Source: SAR86 cluster bacterium
GTDB lineage: Bacteria > Pseudomonadota > Gammaproteobacteria > Magnimaribacterales > Magnimaribacteraceae
DNA length: 37,965 nt
Assembly (NCBI GenBank): GCA_029268615.1
Contig: JAQWNM010000004.1
Location: 1-37,965, forward strand
Direction: 5' to 3'
Position numbers and translations under genes: made by a program. Below the pieces are notes generated by a model that made no database searches, was not told the DNA's origin, and saw nothing but the letters and a program-made list of their open reading frames with translations. Positions 8,674 through 16,925 of the stretch are shown piece after piece. How positions within the stretch are numbered: position 1 is the stretch's first letter; every line of letters begins with the position of its first letter.

Positions 8674-9867
8674 ATGCACATACATGTCATTGGCGCGGGA
8701 GTAGTTGGACTCACTACAGCTTATTATCTAATTAAACAGGGTCATAACGTCACCATAATAGATCAAGCTGACAGTGTTGCTAAGGGCTCAAGTTACGCTA
8801 ATGGAGGACAACTATCTTATTGTTTATCAGATCCTTTGGGAAAGCCCAACTTATTTTTTAAGATACCTTCGGTAATGTTTAATAAAGATCCTGCTATTAA
8901 ATTTAAGCCACCAAAAACGTTTAAATCTTTAAACTGGTCTTTTAGATTTTTGTTTGAATGTTTAAAATTCAGACATAAAAAAAATAGCCTAAATTTATTA
9001 GAACTCTCTCTTTCTTCTAAATCACTTTTTGAAGAAATGTTGTTAAATATTGGATCAGATTTTTCTTATGAAAAATCTTCAAAGATTGTACTTTACGACA
9101 ATATAAAATCTCTTCATCAGGAGATTTCTTTTATTTCAAAAAAAAATCAGATGGGATCTGATAATAAAAGTCTATCGATGGAAGAGGCAATAAATATTGA
9201 ACCGGCAATCGCAACTTTAAAAGCAAATTTTGTGGGCGCTATTTATTCAAAGTCAGACGAGGTAGGAGATAGTTATCTTTTTTGTCAGAACTTATATAGT
9301 TGGCTGTTGGAACAAGATGCAAGGTTTATATTTAATTCTAAAGTGACTAAAATTAATAAGCACAAAAATAAAATTTCTTCACTAACAATTAATTCCCAAG
9401 AATTAGAAGTTCAGAATATTGTGATTTGTGCTGGTGCTTACTCTGATAAGTTAGTAGATATTTCGTTTCCTATAATTCCTGTAAGGGGTTACAGTATTAC
9501 TTTACCTACAGGAAGCCTAAAGTTCTCAAAGAGCTTAACAATTACGGACAAAAGGATGTTGTTTACAAAAATGGGGGACAAAGTAAGAATTACTGGCTTT
9601 GCTGATTTTTTAGGACAAGATAAGTCTTTAGATCAGGCAAGAATGTCTCAATTATTGAGTTTAGCTAAGGATATAGCGCCTCATTTAGCTGATTATGGTT
9701 CAAAAGATATAATTCAATGGAGTGGGGATAGACCTTTAACTCCTTCTAGTGTTCCAATCATTGGACCAATGAATACTAAAGGAATATATGTAAATACAGG
9801 TCAGGGTTTTTATGGTTGGACTCTTGCTTGCGCTTCAGGCAACCGTTTGGCTGAATTTTTTAAATAA
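8674..9867 (+). CDS. FAD-dependent D-amino-acid dehydrogenase, DadA-like (first copy)
   Basis: A 397-residue flavoenzyme of the D-amino-acid oxidase (DAO) superfamily. DadA-type enzymes deaminate D-amino acids to 2-oxo acids and pass electrons to the respiratory chain from the inner membrane. The FAD-binding GAGVVG is at residues 7-12, with an acidic residue ending the second strand (IIDQ). DadA hallmarks follow: SSYANGGQLSY, GDSYLFC, IPVRGYSITLP, and the C-terminal TGQGFYGWTLACASGNRLAEF. It sits between lysR and an exported M19 dipeptidase with spacers of 55 and 28 bases, so it is probably in that operon. A different amine substrate (glycine oxidase or gamma-glutamylputrescine oxidase relatives share the fold) is possible. 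The motifs favour DadA. Confidence 0.85.
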   Translation: MHIHVIGAGVVGLTTAYYLIKQGHNVTIIDQADSVAKGSSYANGGQLSYCLSDPLGKPNLFFKIPSVMFNKDPAIKFKPPKTFKSLNWSFRFLFECLKFRHKKNSLNLLELSLSSKSLFEEMLLNIGSDFSYEKSSKIVLYDNIKSLHQEISFISKKNQMGSDNKSLSMEEAINIEPAIATLKANFVGAIYSKSDEVGDSYLFCQNLYSWLLEQDARFIFNSKVTKINKHKNKISSLTINSQELEVQNIVICAGAYSDKLVDISFPIIPVRGYSITLPTGSLKFSKSLTITDKRMLFTKMGDKVRITGFADFLGQDKSLDQARMSQLLSLAKDIAPHLADYGSKDIIQWSGDRPLTPSSVPIIGPMNTKGIYVNTGQGFYGWTLACASGNRLAEFFK

Positions 9868-9895
9868 ATTTGATTCTAATGATTTAATCTCAACT

Positions 9896-10948
9896 ATGTC
9901 TAAATTTTTATTTGCTTCTTTGTTTTTCATCTTTAATAGTTCTTTTTCTGTTCAATTAAATGCTAATCAAGGCTATTCATTTGATGATACTGTTTTTTCT
10001 GATATGCATGCACACCCTAGTAGATTCCATAGAGATCATATAGATAGTATTGGACTGGCTGAGATTGAATTATATTTATCTCAGGGCATGAATTTAGTAG
10101 TAGCTGCTATCAGCACTGATATGGCTTTTCAAGGAAATTATGTTACTGAGGATGGGGTCATTCCTAGAGGTAAATATAAACCTCTTCCCGGCGAATCCTA
10201 TAAATTAACTATGGAAAGACTAGAGCGTATAAAAAAAACAAGCCAACATAAAAAGGCTGTTTTGGCTCTTTCTCCAAATGATGTTCTAGTTGCAAAGGAT
10301 GCTGAGCACTTGTCAATTATTTCAGCAATAGAAGGGGCTGATGGACTAGAAGGGAATATTCAAAACCTTTATACCTTTTATGAAATGGGCCTACGATTAA
10401 TTCAGTTAGTTCATTTCAGGGCAAATAAATTAGGGCATGTTCAAAGTTATCCTTATAGCCCCGGTGGCTTAACAGAATTTGGAAAAGAGGTGGTTCTAGA
10501 AGCTAATAAGTTAAATATAATTATAGATATTGCTCATGCAAATACTGAAACCATTCTTGATGTACTAGAATTCTCTAAAGACCCCGTTATTTTTAGCCAT
10601 GGTGGTCTAAAATCTCTTAAAGATCAGGATAGAGCTCTGACTGACCAAGAGGTTATTCTTATTGCTCAACAGGGAGGGATAGTTGGTATTTGGCCTCATG
10701 GGAAATATATTGAGTCAGTCAGTGTAATGGTTGATTATATTGAGCATGTTATTAAATTAGTAGGCCCAGAGCATGTAGGCATTGGATCTGATTTGAGAGG
10801 TGTGTCTAAATATAGCGAAGGCTTTGGAAGTGATGCTTATTTCCATTCTATTGTTGAAGAGATGACTCTAAGAGGTTATGACAAGCCAACAATTGGAAAG
10901 GTCATGGGTGGAAATTTCTTTAGCCTTTGGCAAAAGGTTGTAAGTTAG
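9896..10948 (+). CDS. Exported M19 (membrane/renal dipeptidase) family peptidase
   Basis: A 350-residue binuclear zinc peptidase. The family cleaves dipeptides and is noted for accepting a D-residue at the C-terminal side. I chose the ATG at 9896 because it opens a signal peptide (MSKFLFASLFFIFNSSFS, cleavage near residues 18-24). A frame extending back to 9812 would overlap the previous gene and bury it. Likely metal ligands are H38, E146 (SAIEGAD), H214 (DIAHAN) and H235 (FSHGG), with D299 (GIGSDLRG) as the acid-base residue. The spacing between the two later histidines, 21, equals that of the human enzyme. The oddity is HAH (38-40) where the family normally has HxD. It lies 28 bases after the D-amino-acid dehydrogenase, a context suggesting L-D dipeptide hydrolysis in the periplasm. 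Confidence 0.88.
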   Translation: MSKFLFASLFFIFNSSFSVQLNANQGYSFDDTVFSDMHAHPSRFHRDHIDSIGLAEIELYLSQGMNLVVAAISTDMAFQGNYVTEDGVIPRGKYKPLPGESYKLTMERLERIKKTSQHKKAVLALSPNDVLVAKDAEHLSIISAIEGADGLEGNIQNLYTFYEMGLRLIQLVHFRANKLGHVQSYPYSPGGLTEFGKEVVLEANKLNIIIDIAHANTETILDVLEFSKDPVIFSHGGLKSLKDQDRALTDQEVILIAQQGGIVGIWPHGKYIESVSVMVDYIEHVIKLVGPEHVGIGSDLRGVSKYSEGFGSDAYFHSIVEEMTLRGYDKPTIGKVMGGNFFSLWQKVVS

Positions 10949-10985
10949 ACTTCTAACTGAGTAGTATCTCAGTTATATTTATATC

Positions 10986-11879
10986 GTGAAAAAATATGCA
11001 CTTTCGTTAGACGGAGGAGGGGTTCGTTGTATTGCCACTCTAACTTTTCTAAATATCCTAGAGAAAGAGCTAAGAAGAGATATTTCAGAATGCTTTGATT
11101 ATTTTATAGGAACATCCTCTGGAGGCATTTCTTGTATTGGCATTGGTTCGGTAGGTATGGACACAGATGAGATGCTTGAAATGTGGAATATGAAGAATAT
11201 TAAACGCATTATGCAATCAGAAGTATGGCAACGCGGACTTGGCTCAACTTTAATTACTGGTAAGGCTAAATATAATCCAGAAGGAAAAAGAAGCGTCTTA
11301 GAAGATTACTTTGGGGAATTAACTTTTGGAGATTCTAAAAAACCGGTTGCCGTAACAGCTTATGATGTAGAAGATAGATCACCTGTTCTTTTAAGTTCTT
11401 ATGAAACAAAGCACATAAATTTAGTAGAAGCTGCTGAGGCCACAAGCGCTGCTCCAACATTTTTTCCAACTGCTGAAGTGAAAGGTAATTACCTTATAGA
11501 TGGAGGGGTTGTTGAGAATAATCCGGCTATGAATTCTTATATTGAAGCTTTAAAAATTTATCCAGATGATGAAATTAAAGTCCTTAGTATTGGCACTGGA
11601 TTAAACAGAAGAAAAATTAACGGCAAAGCTTCAAAAGATTGGGGCCTATTTGGCTGGATGACCCATGATCTTCTAGGTATCATGACTGAAACAAGTTTGC
11701 AGAATAAGTTAGCAGAAGATTTAATAGGACAAAATTATCTAAGAGTTAATTCTTCTTTAGGGAAAAGCAAAAGAAAATTAGACGATATAAGTAAAAAAAA
11801 TATTGATAATATAAAAGATATGGGAAAAATATGGTGGGATAGTTTTGGTGCACAAACTCTAAAATTACTTGATGAGTAA
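10986..11879 (+). CDS. Patatin-like phospholipase
   Basis: A 297-residue acyl hydrolase with a Ser-Asp dyad. The oxyanion motif DGGGVR is at 9-14, the nucleophile elbow GTSSG at 42-46 (Ser44), and the catalytic Asp in DGGVVENNPA is D172. No signal peptide is visible, so it should act in the cytoplasm or at the inner membrane on phospholipids or other acyl esters. The start is GTG at 10986; no in-frame ATG exists that would keep the essential DGGG motif, so GTG is the sensible choice. It follows the M19 gene by 37 bases and precedes the M48 protease by 25. Its link to peptide use upstream is unclear, and envelope lipid turnover is as likely. Confidence 0.9.
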   Translation: MKKYALSLDGGGVRCIATLTFLNILEKELRRDISECFDYFIGTSSGGISCIGIGSVGMDTDEMLEMWNMKNIKRIMQSEVWQRGLGSTLITGKAKYNPEGKRSVLEDYFGELTFGDSKKPVAVTAYDVEDRSPVLLSSYETKHINLVEAAEATSAAPTFFPTAEVKGNYLIDGGVVENNPAMNSYIEALKIYPDDEIKVLSIGTGLNRRKINGKASKDWGLFGWMTHDLLGIMTETSLQNKLAEDLIGQNYLRVNSSLGKSKRKLDDISKKNIDNIKDMGKIWWDSFGAQTLKLLDE

Positions 11880-11904
11880 TAGGGTAATCAACTAGCAAAA
11901 AATT

Positions 11905-13323
11905 ATGACTTTAAGACTACTACTTGTTTTTAGTTTATTAACTAGTTGTTCAATCAATCCAGTAACAGGTAATAGAGATTTTGTTACTATGTCCGAGGAT
12001 TCAGAAATTGCCATGGGACAGAATTATAGCGTTCAAGTACTTCAACAAGTTCCTGCGTATAAAGATAAAGATCTCCAAGCCTATGTTCAAATGATAGGCG
12101 AATCTTTAGCAAAAAAAAGTCATCGTTCAAATCTAATATATCGTTTTACAGTGCTAGATAGTCCCGACATTAATGCATTTGCCTTACCTGGTGGCTATAT
12201 TTTTATCAATAGAGGTTTGATGGCTTATTTATCTTCAGAAGAAGAACTTGCAGCTGTATTGGGTCATGAATTAGGCCATGTTACAGCCCGTCATTCAGTT
12301 AGACAGATGTCTCAAGCTCAACTTATAGGCTTTATGTCTATGATAGTTGGGTCTCAAGCTGGAAGGACAGCTGCAGATATAACTAATATGGCAGGAGGAG
12401 CTTTTCTAGCTGGATATGGAAGAGAGATGGAACTTGAGGCTGATAAGATAGGCGCAGAATATATGGCGCTCGATGGTTATTCACCTCAGGGAATGATGGA
12501 GACACTTACTGTCTTGAAGGAACAGGAAATTTATTCTAAAAATTTATCTGAACTTAGGGGTCAAGAACCTAAAACATATCATGGCCTTTTTTCATCACAT
12601 CCTTCTAATGATAAGAGACTCCAGGCGGTATTAATAAGCTCTCAGAATCTACCTATTGTCTCTAAAAAAATAAAAAGTAACTATCTTGAATCAATTGATG
12701 GATTGGTCTATGGAGATAGTGAAAATGCCGGCATAAGAAGAGGTAGTGATTTCTATCATGGACCATTAAATTTTCATCTGAAAGCTCCAGCATCGTGGGA
12801 AATATTAAATTCCCAAGATAGGTTAGGTTTTTTAGCTCCCAAAAGTCAGGCTTCACTATTTTTTACCATGGAAGATCAAAATAGACGTTTATCTGCTAAA
12901 GAGTATTTAGAAAGAAATAAGGCTTTTGATATAATTTCAGGTCAGAATATATCTCCTGATGGTCTTGATGCTTTTACTGCGATAGCCTCAAGTGGGAATA
13001 GTCTTTATAGATTGGCTGTAATTTTTAGAGATAAAAATATTTATCAATTTTATGGATCAGTAGAACAAGGTTCTAAATTCTCGGATTTTGACGAACAATT
13101 TTTATCTATAATTAATAGTTTTAGAAGTTTAAGAAATAAAGAAAAATTGTTAGCTAAACCATTAAAAATAAGCAGTTATGTAGTTAAAAATGGAGACTCT
13201 TATAGTACTTTATCTAAATCCAGTGCAATTCCTTATGATCCTGAAGGTCGCTTAAGATTGCTTAATGGAGATTATCCTGAAGGAGAGTTGTCAGTAGGCA
13301 GTTTAATTAAAATAATAGAGTGA
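11905..13323 (+). CDS. M48-family metalloprotease lipoprotein with C-terminal LysM-like segment
   Basis: A 472-residue zinc protease of the BepA/LoiP type, which acts in the periplasm on outer-membrane protein assembly or quality control. The lipobox LLTSC places the lipidated Cys at residue 15, followed by SINPVTGNRDF, a sequence common in this group. Zinc site: HELGH with H121, E122 and H125, and the third ligand in ELEADKIGAE, E178 (first E of the motif at 176). In place of the TPR region of BepA it has a beta-rich middle part. The last 45 or so residues (YVVKNGDSYSTLSK ... LLNGDYPEG ... VGSLIKI) read like a LysM peptidoglycan-binding repeat. It ends 3 bases from the convergent SDR gene. 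Not called bepA because the C-terminal half differs. Confidence 0.9.
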   Translation: MTLRLLLVFSLLTSCSINPVTGNRDFVTMSEDSEIAMGQNYSVQVLQQVPAYKDKDLQAYVQMIGESLAKKSHRSNLIYRFTVLDSPDINAFALPGGYIFINRGLMAYLSSEEELAAVLGHELGHVTARHSVRQMSQAQLIGFMSMIVGSQAGRTAADITNMAGGAFLAGYGREMELEADKIGAEYMALDGYSPQGMMETLTVLKEQEIYSKNLSELRGQEPKTYHGLFSSHPSNDKRLQAVLISSQNLPIVSKKIKSNYLESIDGLVYGDSENAGIRRGSDFYHGPLNFHLKAPASWEILNSQDRLGFLAPKSQASLFFTMEDQNRRLSAKEYLERNKAFDIISGQNISPDGLDAFTAIASSGNSLYRLAVIFRDKNIYQFYGSVEQGSKFSDFDEQFLSIINSFRSLRNKEKLLAKPLKISSYVVKNGDSYSTLSKSSAIPYDPEGRLRLLNGDYPEGELSVGSLIKIIE

Positions 13324-13326
13324 ATT

Positions 13327-14103
13327 CTATAAAGGGTTGACTAAGTGGCCACCATCCACAGCTATAACTGATCCAGTCATAAAAGAAGATGCCTCACTTG
13401 CGAGCAAAATGATAGCACCATCTAAATCTTGTGGATCACCAAATCTCCTTTGTGGTATTCTCTTCATATAATTTTCTCCTTCAGGAGTATTGAAGAAATC
13501 TTTGGTCATTTCACTTTGTATGTAACCAGGCGCTATTGCGTTCACTCTTATGTTATGTCGAGCTAATTCTAGAGCCATCACTTTAGTTAACTGCAATAAG
13601 CCTGCTTTAGAGACCCCATAACTTGTTTGCTGGACTCCTGCCCTCAGACCTAAAATAGAGGCAATATTTATAATGCTTCCTGATCTTTCTTGCTTCATCA
13701 TGAGATCAGATACTTGCTTTGCAACTCTGAAGGCTCCGTTTAAGTTCGTCTCTATGATACTTAACCAGCTTTCTTCTTTCAGATCTTTAAACCATATAGG
13801 ATCTGAAATGCCAGCATTATTAATAAGTACATCTATATGACCAAATTTACTTTCCACTTCTGCTATTAATTTAGTTACGGATTCCCCGGATGATACATCT
13901 AGAGGAAAAGCTAAACATTCGTTACCTAATTCTTTTATATCTTGAGATAAATTATACAGAGGTTCTTCTCTTCTAGCACTGATGACTACCTTTGCTCCTG
14001 CAGTGGATAACGTCAGAGCAAAATGTTTACCAAAACCAGAGGAAGCTCCAGTAATTAAAATAACCTTGTCTTGAACGCTGAAAATTTCATTTATTGATTT
14101 CAT
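13327..14103 (-). CDS. SDR-family oxidoreductase paired with the GS-like ligase
   Basis: A 258-residue classical short-chain dehydrogenase. The cofactor motif TGASSGFG is at 18-25, NNAG at 95-98, and the catalytic tetrad is N120, S149, Y162 and K166. ARR after the second strand (around 43-45) suggests NADP(H) preference. The C-terminal SSFMTGSVIAVDGGH is typical of FabG-like enzymes. Its ATG overlaps the stop of the GS-like ligase gene by four bases (ATGA), showing translational coupling and probable action on the same pathway. It may oxidise a hydroxyl of a gamma-glutamylated amino alcohol, but this is inference; a general 3-oxoacyl reductase is the alternative. Confidence 0.9.
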   Translation of the reverse strand: MKSINEIFSVQDKVILITGASSGFGKHFALTLSTAGAKVVISARREEPLYNLSQDIKELGNECLAFPLDVSSGESVTKLIAEVESKFGHIDVLINNAGISDPIWFKDLKEESWLSIIETNLNGAFRVAKQVSDLMMKQERSGSIINIASILGLRAGVQQTSYGVSKAGLLQLTKVMALELARHNIRVNAIAPGYIQSEMTKDFFNTPEGENYMKRIPQRRFGDPQDLDGAIILLASEASSFMTGSVIAVDGGHLVNPL

Positions 14104-15503
14104 ATAATTTCAAAATATCTTTTTAATTCCCAATGAGAAATTTTACCATTCTCAAAAGTAGGTTTTTTTGACTCCTTAAATTTTTGATATTCCCATTCTC
14201 TGCTCGCACTATAATGATTTACGAAAGTTTTACCAAAAAGTTTTTTGGCAGCTTTTGAGTTTTTAAATAGATTAGTGGCTTCTTTAAGATCTTTAGGCGT
14301 CAATTGTTCTTTTTCCAATTTTTGATAGTAAGCATTACCATCCGTTTCTTGAGACGGACTAATTTGTTCTTCTATCCCTAAAAAACCAGCTCCGAGAGTA
14401 GCTGCTAAAGCTAGATATGGATTTGCATCAGCCCCTGGAAGTCTATTTTCAACTCGTTGAGATGGAGGATTTCCATTAATTACTCTAAATCCAGCAGTCC
14501 TATTTTCAATTCCCCAAGTCAAGCTATTTGGGGCCCATGCACCCGGCATGAGTCTTTGGTAAGAATTAACTGTAGGTGCTAGCATCACACAAAATTCTTT
14601 CATATATTTTTGCAACCCTCCAATAAAAAAATTAAGTTCTTTTGAAAAGTGATTATTGTCAGCAATTTTAAAAATAGGTTCATTAGATTCATTCCATATT
14701 GAACAATGGATATGACCAGATTGACCTGGATAATGTTCTGACCATTTAGCCATGAAGTTTGCAAGTAAATCATTCTTCTGCGCCAGAATTTTTATAAAAG
14801 TTTTAAATAAAGTAGCTTTATCTGCAGAATTCATCGCCTCATCATAAGATATTGCCCCCTCTAAAACTCCAGGCCCTGTCTCCGTATGCAGCCCTTCTAA
14901 TTGCATATCCATAATTGAACACATCGATAATATCTTTTGGTACAAGTCAGACTCAACAGAACTTCTGAGAATAGAATAACCATACATACCCGGAGTGAAG
15001 GGTAAAAGGTTTTTATAATCTTTATCTCTTAAGGAGGTAGGCGATTCCTTGAATAAGAAGAATTCATATTCTAAAGAAGTCTTAGCAGTGAGGCCTTTAT
15101 CAGCATATTTACTTAGTATTCTTCTTAATGTTCCCCTAGGACATATTTCTGCTATTTCTAATTCACACAAAAAGAATGGAATATTCTCTTCAAAAGGGCT
15201 AATCCTACCTGAAGAAGGTATGACTCTTACCTTTACGTCTTGATAGCCAGTTTTCCAGCCGGTGAATACATCCTTATATTCAGAGGAAGTAAATCCAATT
15301 AGGTCATCAGAACTATCCCATCCAAAAATAACATCGCAAAATCCAAAGCCATCTTCCAGAGATTTAAAAAATTTCTGAACATGCATGTACTTTCCTCTAA
15401 TAACTCCATCTATGTCTGTGATTCCTACCTTTACATACTCACATTTCTTTTCTAATAAATAATTAATTACTTCTTTAAAAGTTGATAGTTCTCTTATGTT
15501 CAT
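14100..15503 (-). CDS. Glutamine-synthetase-family gamma-glutamyl-amine ligase (PuuA/GlnA-like)
   Basis: A 467-residue member of the glutamine synthetase superfamily, which ligates glutamate to ammonia or an amine with ATP. Catalytic positions line up by motif: E145 and E147 in SLEYEFFLF, E208 and E215 in TETGPGVLE, H264 in SGHIHCS, E333 in ENRTAGFRV, and E352 and R354 in ENRLPGADANPYLAL. The N-terminal beta-grasp contains VKVGITDIDGVIRGKY, the DxxGxxRGK form common in PuuA-type ligases rather than housekeeping GlnA, and no adenylylation-site tyrosine motif is evident. Coupling to an SDR by a 4-base overlap supports amine or amino-alcohol catabolism through gamma-glutamylated intermediates. 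It is divergent from gpsA across 88 bases containing a 13-bp direct repeat. Substrate unproven. Confidence 0.87.
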   Translation of the reverse strand: MNIRELSTFKEVINYLLEKKCEYVKVGITDIDGVIRGKYMHVQKFFKSLEDGFGFCDVIFGWDSSDDLIGFTSSEYKDVFTGWKTGYQDVKVRVIPSSGRISPFEENIPFFLCELEIAEICPRGTLRRILSKYADKGLTAKTSLEYEFFLFKESPTSLRDKDYKNLLPFTPGMYGYSILRSSVESDLYQKILSMCSIMDMQLEGLHTETGPGVLEGAISYDEAMNSADKATLFKTFIKILAQKNDLLANFMAKWSEHYPGQSGHIHCSIWNESNEPIFKIADNNHFSKELNFFIGGLQKYMKEFCVMLAPTVNSYQRLMPGAWAPNSLTWGIENRTAGFRVINGNPPSQRVENRLPGADANPYLALAATLGAGFLGIEEQISPSQETDGNAYYQKLEKEQLTPKDLKEATNLFKNSKAAKKLFGKTFVNHYSASREWEYQKFKESKKPTFENGKISHWELKRYFEII

Positions 15504-15550
15504 AAACTAATTTTACAGGTCTTTAGGTGGAAGTAGCTAGTCGCTGTTAA

Positions 15551-15585
15551 AATATATTTAAATTTCTAAAATAATATATTTAAAT
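15551..15585. repeat. Two 13-bp direct repeats in the GS-like/gpsA spacer
   Basis: AATATATTTAAAT occurs exactly at 15551-15563 and again at 15573-15585, start-to-start 22 bases, about two helical turns. The second ends 6 bases before the gpsA start. They sit in the only control region shared by the divergent ligase and gpsA operons, so tandem protein-binding sites are possible, although AT-richness makes chance more likely than usual. Confidence 0.5.
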
Positions 15586-15591
15586 AGATCA

Positions 15592-16611
15592 ATGAAAGAA
15601 CCAAAAATAACCATCTTAGGAGGTGGGAGTTGGGGGACAGTTTTAGGTCATATGGCAGCAGTCAATCAAGTAGATGCTACTTTATGGATGAGAAATAAAG
15701 GTTTGTCAGACCAAATTAATTTAAATCACATAAATCATGAATATATTCCTTCTTTAACTTTATCTCAGGATCTAAAATCAACAACATCTTTAGAGGAGGC
15801 CCTTAGTGAGACGCAAGTTGTTATTATGTGCGTTCCTAGTATTTCATTTAGACAAGTTCTAGAAGACGCGTTTAAGTTTATTCCAAAGGAGGCATTCTTA
15901 ATAAGTGCCACCAAGGGCATAGAAGAAAAAGGCTTTAAGTTAATGAGTCAAGTCATGGAAGAGGTTGTTGGATCAAGTAAGTCTATTGGAGTTTTGAGTG
16001 GTCCTAATTTAGCGCTTGAGATCGCTCAAGGACATCTTTCAGGATCGGTTATTGCAAGTCAGAATGAAGCTTTGAAGAAAAGTATTTCAAAAATTTATCA
16101 TACGTCTACTTTTAGGATCTACACTAGTTTAGATATCTTTGGAGTTGAATTAGGTGGAGCCCTAAAAAATATTTATGCATTAGCTTGTGGCATAGCAGAT
16201 GGACTAGGAGCTGGAGAAAATACAGAGGGAATGATTGTTACAAGAGGACTTGCTGAAATGAGCAGATTAGCAGTAGCTCTAGGAGCGGATCCAATGACCT
16301 TCCTTGGTTTATCTGGAGTTGGAGATCTAATCACAACTTGCAGTTCTCCATTAAGTAGAAATCATGCAGTTGGTAAATTCATAGGAGAAGGCAAAAGTGT
16401 TAATGAAGCTCTTGGCTTGATTGGACAAACTGCAGAGGGCTTAAAAACTCTTAAGCTTGTAAACGACCAATTAATAAATTTAGAATTAAAAATGCCAATT
16501 GTTGAATCTTTGTATAGAATAATTTTTGAGAATGATCCTTTAAATAAATCAGTTGAAAAACTAATCGGAAAAGATGATTTGAAGGACGTAGAATTTTCTA
16601 TGAATATATAG
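15592..16611 (+). CDS. gpsA: NAD(P)+-dependent glycerol-3-phosphate dehydrogenase
   Basis: A 339-residue cytosolic enzyme that reduces dihydroxyacetone phosphate to sn-glycerol 3-phosphate, the backbone for phospholipid synthesis. The Rossmann motif GGGSWGT is at 10-16, SATKGIE contains K108, and the catalytic lysine is K192 in LGGALKNIYALACG. The C-terminal domain carries the family signature TRGLAEMSRLAVALGADP followed by GLSGVGDLITTCSSPLSRN. Length matches the usual 330-340. It heads a forward operon whose next gene starts 7 bases after its stop, and no Shine-Dalgarno is evident before the ATG. Identification is secure. Confidence 0.97.
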   Translation: MKEPKITILGGGSWGTVLGHMAAVNQVDATLWMRNKGLSDQINLNHINHEYIPSLTLSQDLKSTTSLEEALSETQVVIMCVPSISFRQVLEDAFKFIPKEAFLISATKGIEEKGFKLMSQVMEEVVGSSKSIGVLSGPNLALEIAQGHLSGSVIASQNEALKKSISKIYHTSTFRIYTSLDIFGVELGGALKNIYALACGIADGLGAGENTEGMIVTRGLAEMSRLAVALGADPMTFLGLSGVGDLITTCSSPLSRNHAVGKFIGEGKSVNEALGLIGQTAEGLKTLKLVNDQLINLELKMPIVESLYRIIFENDPLNKSVEKLIGKDDLKDVEFSMNI

Positions 16612-16618
16612 GTTAGTT

Positions 16619-16924
16619 ATGACTAAAAAAGAAATAAATGAATCAATTGATACAGAAGAACTTAAAGAAAATGTAGTTCAAGGGGGTAAATGGATTAGAA
16701 TTTTATTAGTTGTCTTATTCTGTATTGTTTATACATGGGCTGAACTGTTACTTTGGTTATTAGCAGTTTTACAATTTCTATTTCATTTATTTACAAATGA
16801 ACCTAATAAAAATTTGACTAAAGTAGGGGTAGGGTTCAGAAGTTACATGGTACAAATTATCAATTATGTAACTTACCAGACTTCGGAAAAACCTTTTCCT
16901 TTTAGTACTTTTCCAAAAAAATAA
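16619..16924 (+). CDS. DUF4389-type small membrane protein
   Basis: A 101-residue protein of unknown function with a hydrophobic segment covering about residues 26-58 ([31 protein letters not shown]), probably one long or two short membrane spans. A soluble tail ends in [11 protein letters not shown]. The N-terminal charged stretch, the central [20 protein letters not shown] block and the FPFS ending match my memory of the DUF4389 family, found widely in marine gammaproteobacteria. It lies 7 bases after gpsA and 1 base before the GST gene, so it is surely cotranscribed with them. No catalytic motif is visible. Confidence 0.8.
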   Translation: MTKKEINESIDTEELKENVVQGGKWIRILLVVLFCIVYTWAELLLWLLAVLQFLFHLFTNEPNKNLTKVGVGFRSYMVQIINYVTYQTSEKPFPFSTFPKK

Positions 16925-16925
16925 G

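Noticed and set aside
8674-9867. PuuB (gamma-glutamylputrescine oxidase) assignment for the DadA-like gene
   Set aside because: The gamma-glutamyl ligase in the window made this tempting, but the SSYANGGQ, GDSYLFC and TGQGFYGWT motifs fit DadA better and the genes are far apart.
9812-9895. Upstream extension of the M19 peptidase to an alternative start
   Set aside because: It would overlap the DadA-like gene and put an unlikely leader before a clear signal peptide beginning at 9896.
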